DNA from: Betaproteobacteria bacterium RBG_16_58_11
GTDB taxonomy: Bacteria > Pseudomonadota > Gammaproteobacteria > Burkholderiales > Thiobacteraceae
DNA: 9,185 nt
Assembly: GCA_001770235.1 (NCBI GenBank)
Contig: MEQN01000066.1
Coordinates: 23,880-33,064, forward strand
Reading direction: 5' to 3'
Every line of letters begins with the position of its first letter. The stretch's first letter is position 1. The position numbers and the translations under genes are program-made. Below the pieces are notes generated by a model that saw only the letters and a program-made list of their open reading frames with translations, was not told the origin of the DNA and did no database searches. Shown one piece after another: positions 1 through 5,677 of the stretch.

Positions 1-186
1 CAGACGCTCGCGCCGCGCGACAGAGTGGAGAGCACCGGCGTGGGGCTGGCGCTGGTGAAAAAGATCGTCGAGATGTACGGCGGCAAGATCTGGCTGGAAT
101 CCAAATTGGGTGCAGGCAGCACTTTTTTCTTTACCCTGCCCAAACATGGCCCGGGCGCGCCGGCAACAAAGAGCGGGTCACGCTAA
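1..186 (+). CDS. Sensor histidine kinase, C-terminal fragment (5' end outside window)
   Basis: The first 61 codons are the end of a HATPase_c (GHKL ATP-binding) domain. They contain the G2 box ([14 protein letters not shown]), then YGGKIWLES and the closing strand STFFFTLPK, and stop at TAA 184-186. The reading frame is fixed by an ungapped match to the end of the kinase gene at 351-1898: 7 mismatches in the first 143 bp, then about 15 in the last 43 bp. Where the downstream copy has ACAATGA, which overlaps the start of a response regulator, this copy has ACGCTAA and no receiver gene follows. It is therefore an upstream paralogue, probably also a soluble PAS-type kinase, but its sensor part, H-box and N-box cannot be seen here. 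The match supports duplication followed by divergence of the tail, or gene conversion of the ATPase end. Confidence 0.9.
   Translation, partial: QTLAPRDRVESTGVGLALVKKIVEMYGGKIWLESKLGAGSTFFFTLPKHGPGAPATKSGSR
1..186 (+). repeat. Direct repeat, copy A of duplicated kinase 3' end (copy B at 1713-1898)
   Basis: Positions 1-186 align without gaps to 1713-1898 (offset 1712). Mismatches in the first 143 bp are at 6, 57, 63, 66, 73, 75 and 113, about 95% identity, with exact runs of 50 bp (7-56), 37 bp (76-112) and 30 bp (114-143). Identity falls to about 65% between 144 and the stop and is not visible beyond it. Both copies end at a stop codon at the same alignment column. The repeat probably extends left out of the window. 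Confidence 0.9.
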
Positions 187-217
187 AGGCCGCCAAGGTT
201 CGCGAAGGCTCTTTTCA

Positions 218-237
218 TTACCCCCCTTGAGGGGTAA
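218..237 (+). terminator. Hairpin downstream of the upstream kinase, possible terminator
   Basis: TTACCCC (218-224) pairs with GGGGTAA (231-237) around the 6-nt loop CCTTGA, giving a 7-bp stem starting 32 nt after the stop of the first kinase. There is no U-tract on the + strand (AATTCAG follows), so it is not a textbook intrinsic terminator. It may instead mark the RNA 3' end in another way or be fortuitous. Its place between two same-strand kinase genes favours a transcription boundary. Confidence 0.3.
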
Positions 238-310
238 ATTCAGCGTCCCCGTCCATCCATGTGAGCCCCATTTCCCCACCATGCCAAAGCAATAAGGGTT
301 TGCAGGGGTG

Positions 311-339
311 TGTACAATTCCTGGACGCCCGCATATGAT
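311..339 (+). promoter_or_regulatory. Possible sigma70-type promoter for the signalling operon
   Basis: TGTACA at 311-316 (4 of 6 to TTGACA) is followed after 17 bp by TATGAT at 334-339 (5 of 6 to TATAAT). Transcription would begin near 345-347. That leaves almost no leader before the TTG at 351 but a normal leader for the GTG at 405. This is a match by eye in an AT-richer pocket of a GC-rich spacer; no operator or activator site was recognised. Confidence 0.35.
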
Positions 340-350
340 TAATAGATGAA

Positions 351-1898
351 TTGTCCCGCGAGTTTCTTAATGATTTTCTGCTCGGTTGCCGGGGAAAAGA
401 TTTGGTGAAGGTTTTAGAGGGAAAAGACCCGCTTTGGTTGCTGGGTTCGGCGGCAGACGCGATGTTCATCGCCGGCCCCGACGGCCGCATCCTGGCCGCG
501 AATCGCGCCGCCGAGACGCTCTTTGGCTATGCCCGCGAAGCGTTGCTCAATACCCCTATCGAAAGTTTGATTCCCCCGCGCTTCCGCGCGGCGCATCGCG
601 CGCAGCGCACGGACTACGCCGCGCATCCCGCCAGCCGCGTCATGGGCTCCGGGTTTGATCTCCATGGGATGCGCAAAGACGGGACGGAATTTGCCGCGGA
701 TGTCAGCCTGAGTCCGCTCGAAGACGGCCTGGTGCTGGCGACGGTGCACGACATCACGCGGCGCAAGCGCGCCGAAGAAGCGTTGTCCGAGCAGAGCGCG
801 CGGCTGCGCGCGATTGTGGACACCGCGGTCGACGCCATCATCACCATCGACGAGCGCGGCACGATCGATTCCTTCAATCCAGCCGCGGAACATCTGTTCG
901 GTTATGCGCCGTCGGAGGTGCTGGGCAAAAACGTTTCCCTGCTCATGCCCTCGCCCTATCATGAGGAACACGACGGCTACCTGCAGCGGTATCTCGCCAC
1001 CGGCGAAAAACGCATCATCGGCATTGGGCGCGAAGTGGTCGCGCAGCGCAAGGACGGCACGGCCTTTCCGATCGAATTGGCGGTAAGCGAAATGCGGGTG
1101 GGCGGGCGGCGCTTGTTCACTGGTCTGGTGCACGACATCACCCAGCGCAAGCAGGCGCAGGCGCGCCAGGAAGAATTGATCCGCGAGTTGGAGGGCGCCA
1201 ACGATGAATTGAAAAACTTCGCCTACATCGTTTCGCACGACTTGAAAGCGCCGCTGCGCGGCATCGGCTCGCTGGCCGATTGGCTGGTCGCGGACCAGGC
1301 CGAGAAGCTGGATGACGAAGGCCGTGAATACCTGCGCCTGATCACGCAACGCGTGCGGCGCATGGACGGGCTGATCGACGGCATCCTGCAATATTCGCGC
1401 GTCGGGCGGGTCAAGGAGACCCGGGTCGAAGTCGATTTGAATCAACTGCTGCGGGACGCGATCGATTCGCTCGCGCCCCCGGAGCATATCGCCATCACCG
1501 TGGCCGGCGCCTTGCCCACGATCCGCACGGAAAAAACCCGCATCCAGCAGGTGTTCCAAAACCTGCTCAGCAACGCCATCAAATACATGGACAAGCCGCA
1601 TGGCGAAATCCGCATCGACTGCGTCGGCGCCGGCGAGGGCTGGGAATTCAGCGTCAGCGACAACGGGCCGGGGATTGAAGCGCGGCATTTTAAGAGAATT
1701 TTTCAGCTATTCCAGACCCTCGCGCCGCGCGACAGAGTGGAGAGCACCGGCGTGGGGCTGGCGCTGGTTAAAAAAATTGTCGAGCTATACGGCGGCAAGA
1801 TCTGGCTGGAATCCAAATTGGGTGAAGGCAGCACTTTTTTCTTTACCCTGCCCAAGCGTGGGCAGAGCACACTGACAACAAGGAGGGGATCACAATGA
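351..1898 (+). CDS. Soluble PAS-PAS sensor histidine kinase with FixL-like heme PAS signature
   Basis: Numbering is from TTG 351 (515 aa). PAS1 spans about residues 30-140. PAS2 spans about 151-268 and contains H207-D-G-Y, R213 and the G-I-G-R227 segment. FixL of Bradyrhizobium has its heme ligand His200 with Arg206 and Arg220; the +6 and +20 spacings are the same here, so PAS2 may bind heme. A short helix leads to the HisKA H-box SHDLKAPLRG with phosphoacceptor H296. The HATPase_c domain has N-box N408, G1 box D437-N-G-P-G and G2 box G467-V-G-L. There is no transmembrane segment, so the protein should be cytosolic. The family autophosphorylates on His and passes phosphate to Asp of a receiver; the likely partners are the next two genes. 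The stop overlaps the next ATG (ATGA, 1895-1898). The start is uncertain: TTG 351 has a poor ribosome site, whereas GTG 405 has GGGGA 9 nt upstream and would remove only 18 residues before PAS1. A heme role is inference; the PAS/HK assignment is firm. Confidence 0.93.
   Translation: MSREFLNDFLLGCRGKDLVKVLEGKDPLWLLGSAADAMFIAGPDGRILAANRAAETLFGYAREALLNTPIESLIPPRFRAAHRAQRTDYAAHPASRVMGSGFDLHGMRKDGTEFAADVSLSPLEDGLVLATVHDITRRKRAEEALSEQSARLRAIVDTAVDAIITIDERGTIDSFNPAAEHLFGYAPSEVLGKNVSLLMPSPYHEEHDGYLQRYLATGEKRIIGIGREVVAQRKDGTAFPIELAVSEMRVGGRRLFTGLVHDITQRKQAQARQEELIRELEGANDELKNFAYIVSHDLKAPLRGIGSLADWLVADQAEKLDDEGREYLRLITQRVRRMDGLIDGILQYSRVGRVKETRVEVDLNQLLRDAIDSLAPPEHIAITVAGALPTIRTEKTRIQQVFQNLLSNAIKYMDKPHGEIRIDCVGAGEGWEFSVSDNGPGIEARHFKRIFQLFQTLAPRDRVESTGVGLALVKKIVELYGGKIWLESKLGEGSTFFFTLPKRGQSTLTTRRGSQ
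391..395 (+). promoter_or_regulatory. Candidate ribosome binding site for alternative kinase start GTG 405
   Basis: GGGGA lies 9 nt before the in-frame GTG at 405-407. The upstream in-frame TTG at 351 is preceded only by weak purine sequence (GATGAA). The ATGs at 335 and 346 are out of frame, and the next in-frame ATG (462) falls inside PAS1. With the proposed promoter at 311-339, this site makes 405 the more comfortable start. Confidence 0.4.
1713..1898 (+). repeat. Direct repeat, copy B of duplicated kinase 3' end (copy A at 1-186)
   Basis: This is the partner of 1-186: it encodes the last 61 codons of the second kinase, from the [12 protein letters not shown] segment to the stop. Many synonymous positions and uncommon AT-rich codons (AAA TTG, ACT TTT TTC TTT) are the same in both copies, so the likeness is of DNA and not only of protein. 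Confidence 0.9.
1881..1886 (+). promoter_or_regulatory. Strong Shine-Dalgarno site for the response regulator
   Basis: A perfect AGGAGG at 1881-1886 sits 8 nt before ATG 1895, inside the last codons of the kinase. The single-domain receiver can therefore load its own ribosomes as well as reinitiate from the kinase, and is likely made in excess of it. The matching place in the upstream kinase copy (169-174) reads AAGAGC, so the site is degraded there. Confidence 0.75.
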
Positions 1899-2311
1899 AA
1901 GTGACTTGCAAATCGATCATGCTGGTGGAGGACGATCAGGTGGACACCATGACGGTGCGGCGCGCGTTAAAGGAGCTACACGTCATGAATCCGCTGCAAC
2001 ATGTGGAAAATGGCGAAGAGGCGCTGAATTTTCTGCGCAATCCCGCCAACCCGCGGCCGTGCCTGATCCTGCTGGATCTCAACATGCCGATCATGGGCGG
2101 CATCGAATTCCTGCAAATCGCCAAGCACGACGAGAGCCTGAAGGGCATTCCCGTGGTGGTGCTCACCACCTCGGAAGAGCAGGAGGACAAGGTCGAAAGC
2201 TTCCAGCTCGGCGTCGCCGGCTATATGCGCAAGCCGGTGGATTACCCGCAATTCGTGGAAACCATTCGAACCATCGACGCTTATTGGACCATCAGCGAAT
2301 TGCCGCAATGA
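1895..2311 (+). CDS. Single-domain response regulator, Rcp1/CheY-like receiver
   Basis: The 138-aa protein is one REC domain with no output domain. Conserved positions are all present: acidic pocket D13-D14 (MLVEDD), phosphoacceptor D61 in LLDLNMP, switch T91 in VVVLTTSEE, and K113 in RKPVD. The LLDLNMP and VLTTS wording and the short C-terminal helix match the Rcp1 type, which pairs with phytochrome-like or PAS kinases having the SHDLKAPLRGI H-box, as in the gene before it. The ATG overlaps the kinase stop and its own stop overlaps the next start (ATGA at both joints), so the three genes are almost certainly co-translated. The protein may act as phosphate shuttle, phosphate sink competing with the receiver of the downstream enzyme, or diffusible effector; the sequence does not say which. 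No DNA-binding region is present, so it is not a direct transcription factor. Confidence 0.93.
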   Translation: MKVTCKSIMLVEDDQVDTMTVRRALKELHVMNPLQHVENGEEALNFLRNPANPRPCLILLDLNMPIMGGIEFLQIAKHDESLKGIPVVVLTTSEEQEDKVESFQLGVAGYMRKPVDYPQFVETIRTIDAYWTISELPQ

Positions 2312-4968
2312 GCAAGCAGCGCATCCGCCTATTGATTGTCGAGGACGACACCGTCGACCGCCTGGCGTGCCGGCGCGCATTGACGCAGCACCCCTTGTTC
2401 GAATTCGAGTTTTTCGAGGCGGAAACCGGGCGCGAGGGCTTGCAGTTGGCAGCGGCGCACCACCCGGACTGTGTTTTGCTCGACCATCATCTGCCGGACT
2501 TGACCGGCATAGAGTTTCTAGCCGAGTTGGCGGGCGAGGCAGGCGCCCTCCCGGTGCCGGTGATGATGCTCACCGGCGCGGACAATGTGGGCATCGCGGT
2601 GGAAGCGATGCGCCGCGGCGCGCGCGATTACCTGGTGAAGGATGTCGATCGCCTGTATCTGGAATTGCTGCCCGCGATCATCGAACGCGTGTTGAACGAG
2701 CAGCAGATGCGCGAGCAAAAAGTATTGGCGGAAACCAAATACCGCACGCTGGTGGAGCAAATTCCCGCCATCGTTTATATCGCCGATCTCGCCACCCCCG
2801 GCAAGCTGTTGTACATCAGCCCGCAAGTGACGATTCTCGGCTTCACGCCCGAGGCGTGCCTGGCGGAGATCGGTTTCGTGCGCAACCGCATCCACCCGGA
2901 AGACCGGCCACAGGCCATCGAGCAATTCGACGCGATGCGCGGCAGCGGACAGCCGCAGCGTTGCGAATACCGCCTGCAGGGGCGCGGCGGCGCTTACCGC
3001 TGGTTCCTCGACGAAGCGGCCATAGTCAAAGACGAGCACGGGCAAGCGCTGTTCCTGCAGGGAATCTTGGTGGACATCACCGAGGACAAGCACCTGCTGG
3101 AAGAGTTGGAGCAGCACCGGCGCCGGCTCGAGCATCTGGTGGCCCAGCGCACCGCCTTGCTGGATAAACGCACCGCGCTGCTCGAAGAGGCCAATACCCG
3201 GCTGGTCAACGAATTGAGTGAGCGCAAGCGCGCGGAACGTGCGCTGCGCGACAGCGAGGCGCGCTTCCGCCTCCTGCTGGAATCCGCCGGCGAGGGCATC
3301 TACGGCATCGACGCCAAAGGCTGCTGCACCTTCATCAACGACGCGGCGCTGACCATGCTGGGCTACGATCGGGAACAAGTGCTCGGCCTGCCCGCGCACG
3401 ACTTGCTGCATCCGCGCGCGCCGGATGGGACGCCGTTGCCGGCGGAGGCCTGTCCGCTGTGCGCCGCGCTGCGGGGCGGCGAGGCGAGCAGCGGCGCGGT
3501 CGAGTGGTTGCTGCGCAAGAATCGCGAAGCCTTCCCGGCGGAGCTTTCCACCCAGCCGATCCGGGAGCGCGGCCAGATCGTGGGCGCGGTGGTGGTGTTC
3601 CACGACGTCACCGAGGCGCAGGCGATGAAGCAGCAGTTGTTTTATCAGGCGACGCACGATGCGCTGACGAGTCTGGTCAATCGCAAGGAATTCGAATGGC
3701 GCCTGGCGCGCGTGTTGGAAAGCGCGCGCACGGAGCGTTCCGAGCATGCGCTGTGCTACCTGGACCTGGATCAGTTCAAGGTGGTGAACGACAGTTGCGG
3801 CCACGCCGCCGGCGATGAGCTGCTGCGGCAGTTGAGCGGCGTGCTGCAAAAAAAACTGCGGCAGCGGGATACGCTGGCGCGATTGGGCGGCGACGAATTC
3901 GGCGCGCTGTTGGAGCATTGTCCCTTGGATCAAGCCTGGCGCATCGCCAGCGATCTGCTGGAAGCCGTGCGGGATTTTCATTTTCATTGGCGCGACAAGA
4001 CCTTTTCCATCGGCGTCAGTATCGGCGTGGCGCTGCTGACGGAAGCCACCGAGAGCGCGGCGGCGGCGCTCAGCGCGGCGGATGCCGCGTGTTACATGGC
4101 CAAGGAAAAGGGCCGCAACCGCGTGCATGTGTACGAGCCCACCGAAGCCGAGTCGGTCGAGCGCCACGCGCAATTGCAGTGGGTGGTGCGCATCAACCAA
4201 GCATTGAATGAAGACCGGTTCCATCTCTGCTACCAGCCCATCACCCCGCTTGCCGTCCATGCAACCGGGCGCATGCACTACGAAATCCTGTTGCGCATGC
4301 TCGATGAGGACGGCCAGTTGATTTTGCCGGGCGCGTTCCTGCCGGCGGCCGAGCGCTACCATATGCTGGCGGCGATCGATCGCTGGGTGGTGCGCCACGT
4401 GATCGCCAGTTGCGCCGCGCGGCATGGCCCGGCCTACGGCGAGGCCCCTCCGCTCTACGCCATCAATCTATCGGCCGCCGCGCTGGAGGATGCCGGCCTG
4501 GTCGAGGCGATTCGGCAATGGCTCAAAGAATATAGCGTGCCGGCGCACATGCTGTGTTTTGAAATCACGGAAGCCACCGCCAACGCCAATCTGCTCCGCG
4601 CCGCGAACATGATCCGGCAACTCAAAAATCTTGGCTGCTTGTTTGCCCTGGATCATTTCGGCGCGGGTCTTTCCTCGTTCGAGCAAATCAAAGAGCTGCC
4701 CTTGGATTTCCTCAAAATCGACGGCGGCTTCATCAAGCGCATCGCCGAAGATCACATTCATCGCGCCATCGCGGAAGCGATCAACCGCGTCGCGCACGTC
4801 ATGGCGATCCAGACCGTGGCGGAATGCGCGGAAAGCCAGAATATTTTGGATATCCTCAAGGAACTGGGCGTGGACCATGCCCAGGGCTACGCCATCCAGC
4901 ATCCCCAGCCGCTGGAAATGCTGGATGCCCCCAGCGCGCGATTGCCTGCGCAGCCGGCTGGGAGGTAG
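2308..4968 (+). CDS. REC-PAS-PAS-GGDEF-EAL c-di-GMP enzyme (response regulator)
   Basis: The product is 886 aa from ATG 2308. Domains in order: REC (about 1-125; D13-D14, phosphoacceptor D59 in LLDHHLPD, T89, K111); PAS1 about 144-261; a heptad-rich coiled coil about 262-312; PAS2 about 312-440; GGDEF about 440-610; EAL about 630-880. The cyclase signature GGDEF is intact at 527-531, with the product-inhibition site R518-Q-R-D521 five residues upstream. In the EAL domain the motif reads E659-I-L. N720, E752, K803, E839 and Q859 are at expected places, but DDFG is D782-H783-F-G, losing one metal-binding Asp. Diguanylate cyclase activity is therefore well supported and phosphodiesterase activity doubtful. 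Phosphorylation of D59 by the upstream kinase probably controls dimerisation through the coiled coil. The frame stays open back to about 1906, but that stretch overlays the response regulator in another frame and gives non-protein-like sequence; 2308 starts at MSKQRIRLLIVEDD. No ribosome site precedes it, so translation likely depends on the ATGA coupling. Confidence 0.93.
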   Translation: MSKQRIRLLIVEDDTVDRLACRRALTQHPLFEFEFFEAETGREGLQLAAAHHPDCVLLDHHLPDLTGIEFLAELAGEAGALPVPVMMLTGADNVGIAVEAMRRGARDYLVKDVDRLYLELLPAIIERVLNEQQMREQKVLAETKYRTLVEQIPAIVYIADLATPGKLLYISPQVTILGFTPEACLAEIGFVRNRIHPEDRPQAIEQFDAMRGSGQPQRCEYRLQGRGGAYRWFLDEAAIVKDEHGQALFLQGILVDITEDKHLLEELEQHRRRLEHLVAQRTALLDKRTALLEEANTRLVNELSERKRAERALRDSEARFRLLLESAGEGIYGIDAKGCCTFINDAALTMLGYDREQVLGLPAHDLLHPRAPDGTPLPAEACPLCAALRGGEASSGAVEWLLRKNREAFPAELSTQPIRERGQIVGAVVVFHDVTEAQAMKQQLFYQATHDALTSLVNRKEFEWRLARVLESARTERSEHALCYLDLDQFKVVNDSCGHAAGDELLRQLSGVLQKKLRQRDTLARLGGDEFGALLEHCPLDQAWRIASDLLEAVRDFHFHWRDKTFSIGVSIGVALLTEATESAAAALSAADAACYMAKEKGRNRVHVYEPTEAESVERHAQLQWVVRINQALNEDRFHLCYQPITPLAVHATGRMHYEILLRMLDEDGQLILPGAFLPAAERYHMLAAIDRWVVRHVIASCAARHGPAYGEAPPLYAINLSAAALEDAGLVEAIRQWLKEYSVPAHMLCFEITEATANANLLRAANMIRQLKNLGCLFALDHFGAGLSSFEQIKELPLDFLKIDGGFIKRIAEDHIHRAIAEAINRVAHVMAIQTVAECAESQNILDILKELGVDHAQGYAIQHPQPLEMLDAPSARLPAQPAGR

Positions 4969-4982
4969 CCCATGGGGTGTCA

Positions 4983-5028
4983 GTAGGGGCGAGGCATGCC
5001 TCGCCCGGCATCGAAAGCGGACCCCTAC
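4983..5028. repeat. REP-like palindromic element between convergent genes
   Basis: GTAGGGG (4983-4989) and CCCCTAC (5022-5028) form 7-bp terminal inverted repeats. Inside, 4987-5006 is a perfect 20-bp palindrome centred on CATG (GGGCGAGG/CCTCGCCC arms). The two pairings share GGG and are mutually exclusive. The element lies between the 3' ends of the c-di-GMP gene (stop 4968) and the winged-helix gene (stop 5129). Neither strand has a following U-tract, so it is called a palindromic repeat that may also act as a two-way transcription barrier. The rest of the 160-bp spacer (4969-5128) shows no convincing gene. Confidence 0.6.
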
Positions 5029-5128
5029 GGGCAAGCGCATTGCGCGCTTCCAGCATCACGTATTTTATCCACCGGCAGCGGCAGCCCGGCTGAGCAGGAA
5101 ATCGTGCTGCACTTGGCCTGCGCTACCG

Positions 5129-5503
5129 TTAGGCTAATTGCGCTTCGAGCCTGAATTGATTCGCGGCCACGCTAACTTCCTTCATCCGGCCATGCCCAGG
5201 CAAGGTTTTAGGCTCCACGCGCACCAGTCCGACCTTTTCCAGTTCGTCCACGTCACGTTTAACCGCGCTGCGGTCTCGATGCAGCCGTTCGGCCATATCT
5301 GTAATTGAACCTGGACGCTCCTTTATGGCGCGAAACAGTGCAAGCCGCGCTGTCGTCAGCAGCCTTAACAAGTCGGCAGGGTCTTCAAAGCTAATGATTC
5401 GCTCATCCGTCAGGTGAGCGCCGAGATCGGCGAGTTTCGCCACTTTGCGCCCACGCTTGAAGAAATCTTCTTCCGTTCCTGTCTTGATAATTACTTTGCG
5501 CAT
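5129..5503 (-). CDS. Winged-helix DNA-binding protein, HVO_A0114-like; probable antitoxin/autoregulator
   Basis: This 124-aa protein has an N-terminal segment typical of the HVO_A0114-type putative DNA-binding proteins (ISFEDPADLLRLLTTARLALF, about residues 54-74). A winged helix-turn-helix follows (SITDMAERLHRDRSAVKRDV, then DELEKVGLVRVE), ending in a wing (PGHGRMKEVSVA). Proteins of this type are commonly the DNA-binding antitoxin partner of small toxins of the TumE/DUF6516 class, encoded just downstream of the toxin. Here the gene starts inside the last 13 bp of a toxin-like reading frame and has a good ribosome site (GAGGAG, 5510-5515, 6 nt before the ATG). It is expected to bind its own promoter and neutralise a toxin, but the toxin here appears broken. 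It could also serve as a stand-alone repressor. No stop or frameshift interrupts it. Confidence 0.8.
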   Translation of the reverse strand: MRKVIIKTGTEEDFFKRGRKVAKLADLGAHLTDERIISFEDPADLLRLLTTARLALFRAIKERPGSITDMAERLHRDRSAVKRDVDELEKVGLVRVEPKTLPGHGRMKEVSVAANQFRLEAQLA

Positions 5504-5677
5504 TTGTCACTCCTCAATGCTATCCAGTCTTGCTCAAACCGTTCCTCGATGTCCTCAAAGCCCGCGAAATTGACCGGCTCAACATTTCCAAAATAATGTC
5601 GATGGTGGTGGCCATTCACCCTGGTAGTACGAAACAGCGGCACTTGAGCAATCAGCCTGGAAAAAGCAGTTAAAGAC
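5491..5677 (-). pseudogene. 5'-truncated toxin-like gene remnant (TumE/DUF6516-like, tentative)
   Basis: Directly after the helicase stop, one - strand frame encodes about 61 residues ending in a stop at 5491-5493. It contains the run NGHHHRHYFGNVEPVNF followed by GFEDIEERFEQDW. A His-rich HHRH followed by a short strand and an acidic amphipathic helix resembles the C-terminal end of TumE-like toxins, usually about 100-130 aa. The 13-bp overlap with a winged-helix gene of the usual antitoxin type supports this. The N-terminal half is missing: upstream the frame runs into the helicase 3' end, and the only starts are TTG (5721) and weakly placed GTGs at 5643 and 5619, with no ATG. It is best read as a decayed toxin, possibly cut by a deletion that joined it to the helicase gene. 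The frame is clear but the family assignment is from memory of motifs. Confidence 0.5.

Noticed and set aside
110..295. A short + strand frame across the first kinase's end and the spacer
   Set aside because: It is out of frame with the kinase end, which is fixed by the match to 1713-1898, and is low-complexity with no ribosome site.
313..318. TACAAT as an alternative -10 box
   Set aside because: No acceptable -35 lies 16-18 bp upstream and it lacks a properly spaced extended -10 TG.
414..1688. Long antisense open frame (about 424 codons) opposite the kinase
   Set aside because: Same shadow pattern; its composition is not protein-like, and the + strand kinase motifs are complete.
1906..2307. 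An upstream extension of the c-di-GMP gene that would start at 1906
   Set aside because: It overlays the response regulator in another frame, reads as a low-complexity Arg/Gly/His-rich sequence, and the real protein begins with a clean receiver domain at ATG 2308 in an ATGA overlap.
2518..4425. Long antisense open frame (about 635 codons) opposite the c-di-GMP gene
   Set aside because: It mirrors the codon bias of a firmly identified gene in GC-rich DNA, is rich in His/Gln/Arg/Ala, and has no recognisable domain.
4969..4976. CCCATGGG palindrome just after the c-di-GMP gene stop
   Set aside because: Eight bases is expected by chance in GC-rich sequence and no loop or U-tract accompanies it.
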